Translations under genes and position numbers: made by a program
Shown: positions 17,035-25,085 of the stretch, piece by piece
How the letters are laid out: every line of letters begins with the position of its first letter
How positions within the stretch are numbered: the stretch's first letter is position 1
Origin: Snuella sedimenti
Lineage (GTDB): Bacteria; Bacteroidota; Bacteroidia; Flavobacteriales; Flavobacteriaceae
NCBI RefSeq assembly: GCF_016428595.1
Contig: NZ_JAELVQ010000011.1
Coordinates: 1-64,000, forward strand
DNA length: 64,000 bases
Direction of reading: 5' to 3'
The notes under the pieces: model-generated
Databases searched by the model: none
Told to the model about the DNA's origin: nothing
The model's input: only the letters and a program-made list of their open reading frames with translations

Positions 17035-18483
17035 ATGGATTTATTAAATAGAAGTAAGGTAAAGACAAACACATATACAGAGCGCATTGTTCAATTTGGT
17101 GAAGGTAACTTTTTAAGGGCTTTTGCTAATTGGATGGTTCATGAAATGAACAAGACAGCCAATTTTGATGCCGGTGTTGTTATTGTACAGCCAATACAAC
17201 AAGGTTTGGTAAAAATGCTAAACGATCAGGATGGCCTGTATACGCTGTACTTAAACGGAATAAAGAATGGGCTACCCGTTAGTGAACATCAAATAATTGA
17301 TTGTATCCAACGAGGTGTTAATCCGTATAACGACTATGCTGACTATCTGGAAATTGCCAACAATCCAGATTTACGTTTCGTTATTTCCAATACAACCGAA
17401 GCAGGTATCACTTACAATACAAACGACAAGCTGACAGATTCGCCACCATCCAGTTTTCCGGCTAAGTTAACTGCTTTGTTGTATAAAAGATACCAAACAT
17501 TTGGAGGTGCTTCAGACAAAGGAATGATTATTATTCCTTGCGAATTAATCGATAGAAACGGTGATAATTTAAAGCGAACCATATTGCAATATGCTAAAGA
17601 TTGGAATTTAAGTGCCGATTTTGTTGAGTGGATTAATTACGATAATATCTTCTGCAACACCTTGGTCGATAGGATCGTTCCCGGTTATCCCCGTGAAAAA
17701 ATAGATAATATTACGGCACAATTAGGATACAAGGACAATTTGGTAGTTGAAGGCGAGCAATTTCATTTGTGGGTTATCGAGGGTCCAGAAACAGTTAAAG
17801 AGGAGATGCCGGCGGAGGTATGTGGATTGAATATTGTCTTTACCGATAATATGGAGCCTTACCGAACCCGTAAAGTTCGGATTTTGAATGGAGCTCATAC
17901 CTCTTTGGTACCCGTAGGGTATTTGTATGGCATTGATAAGGTGCGAGAGTCTATAGAAGATCCCGTTGTGGGACATTATCTTAAAGATGTTATTTTTAAT
18001 GAGATCTGTCCAACGTTGGATTTGCCACAAGAAACATTAGAGAAATTTGCTAACGATGTGTTGGACCGTTTTAGGAACCCGTATTTAGAGCATGCCCTGC
18101 TAAGTATTTCGTTAAATTCAATCTCTAAATTTAAGACCCGGGTGTTGCCATCGATACTGGAATACGTTAAAAGAAAAGAAACCCTACCGCAAGGACTCTT
18201 GTTTTCTCTGGCAGCACTGATTGCTTTTTATAAAGGTGAAAGTCGTGGAGAATCCATCCCCCTAAAAGACGACCAGTCTGCTTTAGCCTTTTTTAAGGAA
18301 CAGTGGTCATCTGGCAGCATTTCGAGCATTGTAAAAGCGACATTGTCTAATACTGATTTTTGGGAAGTTGATCTAACCGAAATAGAAGGTTTTGAAGATA
18401 CAGTTGGCAGATATTTAAATGATATTGTAAACAAAGGAATGAAACAAGCTTTGGGAGATCTTGTAAAGGATGTTGAGAAATAA
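17035..18483 (+). CDS. uxaB: Tagaturonate reductase (UxaB family)
   Basis: A 482-aa mannitol-dehydrogenase-family oxidoreductase. The N-terminal Rossmann region has QFGEGNFLRAFANWMV and FVISNTTEAGI; the C-terminal domain has RKVRILNGAHTSLVPVGYL, the active-site stretch (Lys, Asn, His) of this family. Reaction: D-tagaturonate + NADH to D-altronate. It links the LgoD-like enzyme to the altronate dehydratase encoded immediately upstream. No uronate isomerase (uxaC) is nearby, so the tagaturonate is probably made from L-galactonate and not from galacturonate. A 138-bp gap follows before the lactonase. Confidence 0.92.
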   Translation: MDLLNRSKVKTNTYTERIVQFGEGNFLRAFANWMVHEMNKTANFDAGVVIVQPIQQGLVKMLNDQDGLYTLYLNGIKNGLPVSEHQIIDCIQRGVNPYNDYADYLEIANNPDLRFVISNTTEAGITYNTNDKLTDSPPSSFPAKLTALLYKRYQTFGGASDKGMIIIPCELIDRNGDNLKRTILQYAKDWNLSADFVEWINYDNIFCNTLVDRIVPGYPREKIDNITAQLGYKDNLVVEGEQFHLWVIEGPETVKEEMPAEVCGLNIVFTDNMEPYRTRKVRILNGAHTSLVPVGYLYGIDKVRESIEDPVVGHYLKDVIFNEICPTLDLPQETLEKFANDVLDRFRNPYLEHALLSISLNSISKFKTRVLPSILEYVKRKETLPQGLLFSLAALIAFYKGESRGESIPLKDDQSALAFFKEQWSSGSISSIVKATLSNTDFWEVDLTEIEGFEDTVGRYLNDIVNKGMKQALGDLVKDVEK

Positions 18484-18621
18484 ATTTAGAATAAACCAAT
18501 AAATTTAAAGTTGAAATGATTTTAAAGGGTTTTTATACTTAAATCTGACATAATTTTATGTGCCTTCCAAACAAATAAATAATTTAGCAACCGAAGAAAA
18601 AACAACAATAACACAGTAACT

Positions 18622-19446
18622 ATGATTATAGATTCACACCAACACTTTTGGATTTACGATCCCAAAAGACATGACTGGATAGGAGATCCGATAATTCAAA
18701 AGGATTTTACTCCCGAAGATTTAAAGAAAATTTATAAAGAAAATAGTGTAGATGGCTGTGTCGCTGTTCAGGCCGATCAAACGTTGGGAGAAACAGATTT
18801 TTTATTGGATCTAGCTTCAAAAAATGAATTTATAAAAGGTGTTGTTGGTTGGATTGATTTAAGAACTAAGAATATTGATGACACATTACAGCAATACAAG
18901 GATCATAAAAAGCTAAAAGGATTTAGGCATATTGTGCAAGGAGAGCCAGATCCTAATTTTTTGTTGCGCCCGGAATTTACAAGAGGTATTTCTAAACTAG
19001 AGACATACGATTTGTGTTATGATATATTGGTGTTTCCCCATCAGTTAGGAGCGGTTCTGGAGTTTGTAAAGCAATTTCCTAATCAAAAATTTGTGATAGA
19101 TCATATTGCGAAGCCTTATATTAAAGATGGGTTTTATGATGGCTGGGCAATATTGATAAAAGAAATAGCAAAACAAGAAAATGTGTTTTGTAAGCTTTCA
19201 GGAATGATTACGGAGGCTGATTTTAACACGTGGACACCAACTCAAATAACACCTTATATGGAATTAGTACTGGAAGCCTTTGGAACAAGCAGATTAATGT
19301 ACGGATCAGATTGGCCGGTGTGTTTGTTGGCTGGAAGCTATTCAAAAGTAAAAGATTTGGTGGTGAATTTTGTAGCCTCACTTTCAGACGAAGAACAGCA
19401 AGCGATTATGGGCAATAATGCTATTCGGTTTTATAATTTAAAATAA
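18622..19446 (+). CDS. COG3618 amidohydrolase, probable sugar lactonase
   Basis: A 274-aa TIM-barrel amidohydrolase. The start MIIDSHQHFW supplies the first metal/active-site histidines (His6, His8); FRHIVQGE, FVIDHIAKP and YGSDWPV (Asp230) are the remaining signature motifs. Size and motifs fit COG3618, whose known members include L-fucono-1,5-lactonase and L-galactono-1,5-lactonase. In this cluster hydrolysis of L-galactonolactone to L-galactonate is the most economical role, feeding the LgoD-like dehydrogenase. L-fuconolactone is an alternative substrate, but no fuconate dehydratase is present. The SDR gene follows after 16 bp. Confidence 0.85.
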   Translation: MIIDSHQHFWIYDPKRHDWIGDPIIQKDFTPEDLKKIYKENSVDGCVAVQADQTLGETDFLLDLASKNEFIKGVVGWIDLRTKNIDDTLQQYKDHKKLKGFRHIVQGEPDPNFLLRPEFTRGISKLETYDLCYDILVFPHQLGAVLEFVKQFPNQKFVIDHIAKPYIKDGFYDGWAILIKEIAKQENVFCKLSGMITEADFNTWTPTQITPYMELVLEAFGTSRLMYGSDWPVCLLAGSYSKVKDLVVNFVASLSDEEQQAIMGNNAIRFYNLK

Positions 19447-19462
19447 AAGCAGTTTTTTTCAA

Positions 19463-20254
19463 ATGGATCTAGGGTTAAAGGGAAAAGTAGTAGTCATTTC
19501 TGGGGGAGCTGGGGTTAAAGGTAGTATTGGAGAAACCATTTTGCAACACTTGGTTGCCGAAGGCGCTATTCCGGCAATAATCGATAGAAATAGCAGAGGG
19601 TTTGAGTACGTTAATGAAATCCAGAAAAAAGGTATCGACGCCATATTTTGCCAAACCGATGTCACCAAAGCAGAGCAAATTGAGACAGCAGTGCAGATTA
19701 TTGCAAGTAAGTATGGAAAAATAGATGTCGTGATTAACAATGTGGGGGTGAATGACGGTGTTGGTTTTGAAGCATCTTATGAAGAATTTATGAACTCACT
19801 AAAATTGAATATGGTGAGTTATTTTTTAGTGGTAAAATACGCCTTAAAATATTTAAAAACTTCAAGGGGAGCCATTCTTAATATTGGTTCTAAAGTTGCA
19901 CTTACTGGCCAAGGAGGCACATCTGGTTATGCTGCTTCAAAAGGGGGCGTGTTGGGGTTAACACGTGAATGGGCAGTTGATTTGATTAAGGATAAGATTC
20001 GGGTCAATGCCATTATTATTGCCGAAAGCTGGACGCCTTCATACGATAATTGGATTAAAACTTTAGAAAACGGAGCGGAAAAGCTTCAATCCATTACAAA
20101 GAAAATACCTTTAGAAAATAGGATGACGACACCAAGTGAAATAGCCAATACGTGTCTGTTTGTTATTTCTGAGAAATCATCACATACTACAGGGCAATTT
20201 ATTACTGTAGATGGTGGCTATGTGCATTTAGACCGCGCTTTATTAACAGAGTAA
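19463..20254 (+). CDS. Short-chain dehydrogenase, candidate L-galactose/L-fucose dehydrogenase
   Basis: A 263-aa SDR. Catalytic Ser143 (NIGSK), Tyr156 and Lys160 (SGYAASKGG) and a C-terminal GQFITVDGG are standard. The cofactor loop is longer than usual: GGAGVKGSIG instead of the TGxxxGIG pattern, and NNVG replaces NNAG. It is the last gene of the operon, 16 bp after the lactonase. A sugar-1-dehydrogenase making the lactone's substrate is the missing first step of the pathway, so this SDR is the obvious candidate. In the L-galactose pathway known to me that step is done by an aldo-keto reductase, so this would be a replacement (inference). Confidence 0.75.
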   Translation: MDLGLKGKVVVISGGAGVKGSIGETILQHLVAEGAIPAIIDRNSRGFEYVNEIQKKGIDAIFCQTDVTKAEQIETAVQIIASKYGKIDVVINNVGVNDGVGFEASYEEFMNSLKLNMVSYFLVVKYALKYLKTSRGAILNIGSKVALTGQGGTSGYAASKGGVLGLTREWAVDLIKDKIRVNAIIIAESWTPSYDNWIKTLENGAEKLQSITKKIPLENRMTTPSEIANTCLFVISEKSSHTTGQFITVDGGYVHLDRALLTE

Positions 20255-20264
20255 GTGTTATCTG

Positions 20265-20849
20265 TTAAGAGGCTGATATAAAATAAATAACCAGAAGAAC
20301 GGAGTCTTCATTGGCTGTATTATGGGGTACATGTTGCATACGACCATCAAAAAAGAGGGAGTCCCCAGTTTCCATTTTAAACGTCTGGGATTCTAATTCG
20401 TAATCTATAGATCCTTTTAGTAGATAGATGTATTCAAATCCGTCCGTGGTGAGTTTTTTTCGCTTAGAATCTTTGCTTAAAGTTAAAAGCGAAATTTCCA
20501 TCATGGATTTTTTTATAGTATGGGATAATATGGTTTCGTAATTAAACCCTTCAGAGTCTTCTTCTTTATTAACATGTTTGTAGTCTTCCCTTTTTTTAAA
20601 GATAAAGCCCGGGAAATGATCATTAATATAAAAATCGTTGAAGAAAGTGTTTAAGTTAATTTCAAGAGCATCAAAAAGTTGCAGTAATGAAGGAAGTGTT
20701 GGGTAAACCCTGCCGTTCTCTATTTTTGAAATCATAGCAATGCTAATTCCCGATTTTTCAGAGAGCGCACTTAAGTTTAGATTTTGCTCCTTTCTAATGT
20801 CTTTTATTTTTGATCCAATCCAAGAAGCAATTATTTCGGAGTTATCCAT
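20265..20849 (-). CDS. XRE-cupin transcriptional regulator
   Basis: A 194-aa regulator with an N-terminal XRE helix-turn-helix (about 13-67: IRKEQNLNLSALSEKSGISIAMISKIENG in part, then YPTLPSLLQLFDAL) and a C-terminal cupin (about 120-190: LLKGSIDYELE, MQHVPHNTA). It is convergent with the SDR gene. A 17-bp palindrome lies 108 bp upstream of its start, and an identical copy lies between the dehydrogenase and transporter genes at 23411. It therefore probably regulates itself, the phosphodiesterase, the dehydrogenase and the MFS gene. Confidence 0.88.
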   Translation of the reverse strand: MDNSEIIASWIGSKIKDIRKEQNLNLSALSEKSGISIAMISKIENGRVYPTLPSLLQLFDALEINLNTFFNDFYINDHFPGFIFKKREDYKHVNKEEDSEGFNYETILSHTIKKSMMEISLLTLSKDSKRKKLTTDGFEYIYLLKGSIDYELESQTFKMETGDSLFFDGRMQHVPHNTANEDSVLLVIYFISAS

Positions 20850-20956
20850 AAGGTGTCTGGTTAAAGATGGTAAATTTACATATATTTTATTTGTCTTATT
20901 TACCTTGGTTGGTTAGAAGGAGAGTAAGTAATAAACATACTTTTGGAAGCTCATTC

Positions 20957-20973
20957 TTTTCTTTTAAAGAAAA
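20957..20973. promoter_or_regulatory. Candidate XRE-cupin operator, copy A
   Basis: TTTTCTTTTAAAGAAAA is a palindrome with one central base (8-bp arms). An identical 17-mer occurs at 23411-23427. It lies between the divergent XRE-cupin and phosphodiesterase genes. Confidence 0.65.
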
Positions 20974-21071
20974 AATATTTCTTTTTGTGAAATATTTCAT
21001 ATTTTAGCACTTAACTGTTTCAAATTGAGGTTTGAGGCGTTGTCTTTTATTATTGATTTTTATATTAGATA

Positions 21072-21088
21072 GTTACTAAAATTTAAAC
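21072..21088 (+). repeat. Partial leader repeat
   Basis: GTTACTAAAATTTAAAC matches 16 of the 17 corresponding bases of the leader at 21205-21222 but is not followed by a gene start. Confidence 0.6.
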
Positions 21089-21204
21089 AAGAAACGAACA
21101 TTAACAAAATTTAAGCATTTTTTCACAAAAGCGAATGTTTAGAGAACGAGTGTAAGGAGTGGTTGCACACGTTCTTAATTTTATAATTACAATAAAATCA
21201 ATTA

Positions 21205-21222
21205 ATTACTAAAATTTAAACG
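21205..21222 (+). repeat. Leader repeat copy 2, upstream of phosphodiesterase gene
   Basis: ATTACTAAAATTTAAACG, identical to 14291-14308, ends one base before the GTG start at 21224. Alignment with the first copy places that GTG exactly where the ATG of the LgoD-like gene lies, favouring GTG over the ATG at 21236. Confidence 0.7.
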
Positions 21223-21223
21223 T

Positions 21224-22186
21224 GTGAAAACAAGAATGAATTCAAGTGGGATTAGTGTATGTTTTTTAGCTGTTATGATTTTTTCAGCTTTAACTTTTGT
21301 GGGTTGTAAATCATCTAAAAGTGCATCGAGAAACGAACAAGCTACAAAATTGGCAAAACGTGTGATAATTATTGGCTTAGACGGGTTGAGTGTACCGGGT
21401 TATAAAACAGCCAAACACGCTAATCTGGACCAATTAATGGCAGATGGTGTTATTTCCTTCACAACAAGAACGGTAATGCCTTCTGTAACCTTACCTAATT
21501 GGACAAGTCATTTAACAAGTAGTGGACCAGAGCAGCATGGGGTAGATGGAAATGGGTGGACTTTACAAAAACATGCTTTACCGGCTATAGAAACAGATGC
21601 TGAAGGCTATTATCCTTCTATTTTTAAAATTTTGAAAGATAGTATGCCTAATATGAAGACAGCTTATTATTACAATTGGGGAAATCTAATTAATCCGATC
21701 AATCAGAAATATTTGGATGAGGTTAATTTTCAAGAGGATGATATGTACTACGATAATTATAACAAAGCTTTAAATTTTGCCAAACGGAACCGTCAGAACC
21801 CCACATTGATTTTTTTGTATTCCGTGCATACAGATCATGCGGGGCATAAACATAAATGGATGTCGCCAGAGTACATAACGGCTATTGAGGAAGCTGATAA
21901 AGCTATTGGTGAGCTGGTAGCCGATCTTAAGTCTGAAGGACTGTATAAAGACACACACTTTTTGTTAATAACAGATCACGGAGGCAAGGAGAACGGTCAC
22001 GGAGGCATGAGTCCAGTTGAAATGAATGTGCCATGGGCAGTAACCGGACCAGGGATAAAAAAAGGGGCATTGTTAACCGAGCCTAATAACAATACCAATA
22101 CAGCGGCTGTAATTATGCGTCTTTTTGGTTTTTCTGAAACCCCAAAAGCTTGGGTAGGAGAAGTGCCTGAGTCTATTTTTGAATAA
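21224..22186 (+). CDS. Alkaline-phosphatase-superfamily phosphodiesterase/phosphonate hydrolase lipoprotein
   Basis: A 320-aa type I phosphodiesterase/nucleotide pyrophosphatase-like protein, GTG start. The signal ends at T-F-V-G-C (Cys28), a lipobox. Metal and nucleophile positions can be traced: Asp53 (IIGLDGL), Thr89 as nucleophile (SVTLPNW), Asp204 and His208 (HTDHAGH), Asp251-His252 (ITDHGG) and His259 (NGHGG). This is the full set for a two-zinc phosphomonoesterase/diesterase or phosphonoacetate-hydrolase-like enzyme. Neighbours (a TIGR03366-like dehydrogenase and a DUF5690-type carrier) suggest organophosphonate or phosphodiester breakdown in the periplasm (inference). Confidence 0.8.
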   Translation: MKTRMNSSGISVCFLAVMIFSALTFVGCKSSKSASRNEQATKLAKRVIIIGLDGLSVPGYKTAKHANLDQLMADGVISFTTRTVMPSVTLPNWTSHLTSSGPEQHGVDGNGWTLQKHALPAIETDAEGYYPSIFKILKDSMPNMKTAYYYNWGNLINPINQKYLDEVNFQEDDMYYDNYNKALNFAKRNRQNPTLIFLYSVHTDHAGHKHKWMSPEYITAIEEADKAIGELVADLKSEGLYKDTHFLLITDHGGKENGHGGMSPVEMNVPWAVTGPGIKKGALLTEPNNNTNTAAVIMRLFGFSETPKAWVGEVPESIFE

Positions 22187-22203
22187 TAGACAATCAAAAA
22201 AAG

Positions 22204-23283
22204 CTAAGGTTTAATAGATACTCGCATCCATTTTTGTGTTTTGGCCTCCAATACAGCAGTCTTTAAGTCTTTTAGCCTGTAAGCAGGGCTTACAAGCGCT
22301 TTGAAAGGAAAAATGCTTTGGTTTCTTTCTAAAAAAGCAACGGCCTCCTCCAAATGCCATGGCGCATAATTATGAACCCCCTTAATGGTTATACATTTTC
22401 TTATAATTTGTTCAGCTGTGATTCCTAGCTCGGAATTGGGATGCACTAACCCTACTAAAATATAGTCGCCTCCTGGGCGCAATAATTGAATCCCTTGGGG
22501 TATCAGCTCTTTTATGCCAGCAACTTCAAAAACCACATCAACACCATCACCTGCTTGTTTTAAAATAGAGTCTATGGCTTGTGAATTTTTAGCGTCTACA
22601 GGAGTAGCTCCAAACTTTTTTATCAAATCAAAACGAGTCTCATTTACTTCCAAGCAATAAACTTGAGAAACGCCCATTTTTTTTAAGAGGGCACATGCGT
22701 ATAATCCTAGGAGTCCGCCTCCTTGAATGACAGCTCGCTTGGGGTTTACACTAATTTTAGATACAGCATTAACCATGGTAGCCAAAGCACAATTAGCGGG
22801 TGCAGCAACAGAATCGCTAATGCTATTAGGGATTTTTACCATATGGGTTCCAGGTCTGATGAGGATGTGGGTAGAGTAGCAACCGTTTAAACCACTGCCA
22901 TTAGATATGGACGCATGACCGTATTTAAATAGTTGATCGCATTTTTCTGGCAAACCATATTCTGTGCAAGCTGGACATTGGCCACAGCTATCTGCTATAG
23001 TCCATGTAACCCGATCACCTACCGAAAAACCGTCTCTGCCATTCGTGGCAATAATTTCACCTACAGCTTCATGACCTAGAATGCAAGGAGCGTCTTCTTT
23101 TCTTTTTCCTTCAATGGTGTGAATATCCGATCCGCAAATAGTAGACAGCTTAATTTCTACCAGAGTTTCCTTAGGAGCTAATGCTTTGGAAAATTCTTTT
23201 TCTTTAAAGGAAAAAGGGTTTTTCGAAGCTTCAAAGACTTGAAATTTTGCAGCGACAGTATTGCTTTCTTTGTTAATTGACAT
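22204..23283 (-). CDS. Zinc-binding alcohol dehydrogenase (phosphonate-associated type)
   Basis: A 359-aa medium-chain dehydrogenase. Catalytic zinc: Cys50 (ICGSDIHT), His71-Glu72; structural zinc: Cys100, Cys103, Cys106, Cys115; Rossmann motif VIQGGGLLGLYA. DRVTWTIADSCGQCPAC and the PANCALATMVNAV stretch recall the family TIGR03366, 'putative phosphonate catabolism associated alcohol dehydrogenase' (memory only). It is convergent with the phosphodiesterase (17-bp gap) and divergent from the MFS gene across a region containing two palindromes of the XRE-type operator class. Substrate unknown. Confidence 0.8.
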   Translation of the reverse strand: MSINKESNTVAAKFQVFEASKNPFSFKEKEFSKALAPKETLVEIKLSTICGSDIHTIEGKRKEDAPCILGHEAVGEIIATNGRDGFSVGDRVTWTIADSCGQCPACTEYGLPEKCDQLFKYGHASISNGSGLNGCYSTHILIRPGTHMVKIPNSISDSVAAPANCALATMVNAVSKISVNPKRAVIQGGGLLGLYACALLKKMGVSQVYCLEVNETRFDLIKKFGATPVDAKNSQAIDSILKQAGDGVDVVFEVAGIKELIPQGIQLLRPGGDYILVGLVHPNSELGITAEQIIRKCITIKGVHNYAPWHLEEAVAFLERNQSIFPFKALVSPAYRLKDLKTAVLEAKTQKWMRVSIKP

Positions 23284-23325
23284 TTAAATTGTGGTTGTTA
23301 ATTTCTTTTCTTCTTTGTGTGTTTA

Positions 23326-23344
23326 TTTTTCCTAAAAGGAAAAA
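23326..23344. promoter_or_regulatory. Palindrome in dehydrogenase/MFS divergent region
   Basis: TTTTTCCTAAAAGGAAAAA has 8-bp arms around AAA. It resembles the 17-bp element 67 bp to its right but differs in spacing and in two arm bases, so it may be a degenerate second site. It is 43 bp upstream of the dehydrogenase start. Confidence 0.45.
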
Positions 23345-23410
23345 CAAACAATCAAATATAAGCATAATGTCATGCTTTTTGGTCAAATGCTGTTTTTTAA
23401 GACACATATT

Positions 23411-23427
23411 TTTTCTTTTAAAGAAAA
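23411..23427. promoter_or_regulatory. Candidate XRE-cupin operator, copy B
   Basis: TTTTCTTTTAAAGAAAA, identical to 20957-20973. It lies 86 bp before the MFS start and 128 bp before the dehydrogenase start. Confidence 0.65.
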
Positions 23428-23512
23428 TTTAATCTAATCTTTCCAATTGTTTACATTCTCTTAAGGTTGCGGTAATATGTCGCATTTACATTTGAGGCTT
23501 ATTTAAAAGCTC

Positions 23513-24814
23513 ATGATTTTGAAAGTTCCAACATTTTTTATTGATAAAGCAAGGCGATTCTCGACGTTGTGGATAATGGTAGCTGCCTTTTTATGTTACA
23601 CCGGTATGTATGCGGTTCGAAAGTCTTTTTTGGCAGGCCAGTATTTGGATTTGGGGTTTGGTTTTAATATGGATGCTAAAACGGTTTTGGTTATTAGTCA
23701 GGTTTTGGGATACTTGTGTTCTAAGTTCTTAGGTATTAAGGTTATTTCAGAAATGCCCCACCAAAAAAGAGGGGGTTGGCTTATCGGTTTGGTTGGTTTT
23801 GCCTTATTGATGTTATTGGTTTTTGCCTACGCCCCTCCTGTTGTAAAAGTTTTGGCCTTATTCTTTAATGGGTTACCGCTGGGAATGGTATTTGGTGTAG
23901 TTTTTTCATACTTAGAAGGACGAAAAAACACGGAACTATTGGCGGCTGGGCTAAGCACTACCTTTATTTTCTCAACAGGATTAGTAAAGACCGTAGGTGT
24001 AATGCTAATACAGAATCTAAATATATCCGAAAATATGATGCCTTTTATAACTGGATTGTTGTTTTTTCCTTTGTTCTTAGTGTCGGTTTTGATGTTGGGG
24101 ATCTCCAAAAAACCTTCTAGGGAAGATATTAAAGAACGATCGAAACGATTGCCAATGACTAAGAATGAGCGAAAGGAGTTTTTAAGACAACATGGTATTG
24201 GCTTTTCTGGATTGGTGCTCATATATATACTATTGACAATTGTACGTGATTTTAGGGATAATTTTATTGTAGAGTTTTGGAGTGAACTTGGATATGCGCA
24301 AAAGCCTGGGTTGATCACTTTAACAGAGGTTCCTGTTGCTATAATAGTATTGGTGATTGCAGCTTTTGGCGTTTTGTTAAGAGATAGTTATAAAGCATTT
24401 AATTGGAGCATGTGGTTGACAGCCTCTGGCGGCATACTTATTTTAATTGCCTCTGTTTTATTTAAGGAGGCTTTAGTTTCGCCAGTTGCGTGGATTATTG
24501 CAACGGGTGTTGGGGTGTATTTGCCATATATTTTATTTCATTGCTTGATTTTTGAGCGTTTGGTTGCATTTTTACGGGCTAAAGGTAATGTGGGCTTTTT
24601 GTTTTATACAGCCGATGCTTTAGGGTATTTGGGTAGCGTATTTATATTGTTCTACAAAGAGCTTATTGACAATAAAGGTTCCTTGGTTAGTTTTTTTGAG
24701 CAGATAAATATTAATGCGTCTATCGTCGTAATTATAGGTTCAATTTTAACCATGGTGTATTTTAAGAGCAAATATGCTAAAAGAAAAGAGCATTTGGTGC
24801 CCGGTTTAAAATAG
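23513..24814 (+). CDS. DUF5690-type major-facilitator transporter
   Basis: A 433-aa membrane protein with about 12 hydrophobic segments. It opens with a helix containing AAFLCYTGMYAVRKSFLAG, a pattern seen in organophosphate/sugar-phosphate MFS carriers (GlpT/UhpT-like) and in DUF5690. A charged central loop (KKPSREDIKERSKRLPM) separates two halves. No signal peptide. It is divergent from the zinc dehydrogenase and shares its regulatory region. Inferred role: uptake of the phosphorus-containing or polyol product handled by the cluster; the substrate cannot be read from sequence. Confidence 0.78.
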   Translation: MILKVPTFFIDKARRFSTLWIMVAAFLCYTGMYAVRKSFLAGQYLDLGFGFNMDAKTVLVISQVLGYLCSKFLGIKVISEMPHQKRGGWLIGLVGFALLMLLVFAYAPPVVKVLALFFNGLPLGMVFGVVFSYLEGRKNTELLAAGLSTTFIFSTGLVKTVGVMLIQNLNISENMMPFITGLLFFPLFLVSVLMLGISKKPSREDIKERSKRLPMTKNERKEFLRQHGIGFSGLVLIYILLTIVRDFRDNFIVEFWSELGYAQKPGLITLTEVPVAIIVLVIAAFGVLLRDSYKAFNWSMWLTASGGILILIASVLFKEALVSPVAWIIATGVGVYLPYILFHCLIFERLVAFLRAKGNVGFLFYTADALGYLGSVFILFYKELIDNKGSLVSFFEQININASIVVIIGSILTMVYFKSKYAKRKEHLVPGLK

Positions 24815-24832
24815 GCCAATTCTTTTGTTGAG

Positions 24833-24862
24833 AACGTAATTGGTTATAGCCTTACGTTTTTT
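24833..24862 (+). terminator. Rho-independent terminator after MFS gene
   Basis: AACGTAA (24833-24839) pairs with TTACGTT (24852-24858) across a 12-nt loop, followed by a T-run to 24862. It begins 18 bp after the stop codon. Confidence 0.65.
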
Positions 24863-24913
24863 GTAAAAATCTTACAATGGAAGATGCTGGAGTGCAATTT
24901 GCATTAAAATCTA

Positions 24914-24921
24914 TATATTTG
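24914..24921 (+). promoter_or_regulatory. Bacteroidota -7 box upstream of PID-CTERM gene
   Basis: TATATTTG fits TAnnTTTG. No convincing -33 element at the right distance. It would give a 5' leader of about 160 nt. Confidence 0.4.
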
Positions 24922-25085
24922 TCGAATAAAGTGAAAAAAATGAGGGATTGTTTTTTTCTATTGTTTCAGCTTTTGTAAATTAGGTTGATTAATAGCGGTT
25001 ATGAATGTTTTTTGAGTTAATCTCTTGGGTTACCTTTGGGGTTATGGTACTTTGTTAAATAGCTATTAATACGTTTTGTTGCCGG

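Larger units (their letters stand above)
20850..21223. other. 374-bp divergent regulatory region with leader repeat remnants
   Basis: From left: the XRE-type operator (20957-20973), an AT-rich inverted repeat with arms AAATATTTC (20973-20981) and GAAATATTT (20989-20997), a partial leader repeat (21072-21088), a short GC-richer stretch near 21140-21175 (GAACGAGTGTAAGG, GTTGCACACGTTC), and the full leader repeat (21205-21222). No ORF of note. The two leader copies 130 bp apart suggest deletion or duplication. Confidence 0.55.

Noticed and set aside
14310-20254. L-fucose or galacturonate degradation operon
   Set aside because: Fuconate dehydratase and uronate isomerase are missing, while the LgoD-like enzyme joined to UxaB and UxaA fits L-galactonate better.
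23360-23377. AAGCAT-aatgtc-ATGCTT hairpin followed by T's
   Set aside because: It lies in a divergent promoter region where no transcript should end; the stem is only 6 bp, so probably chance.
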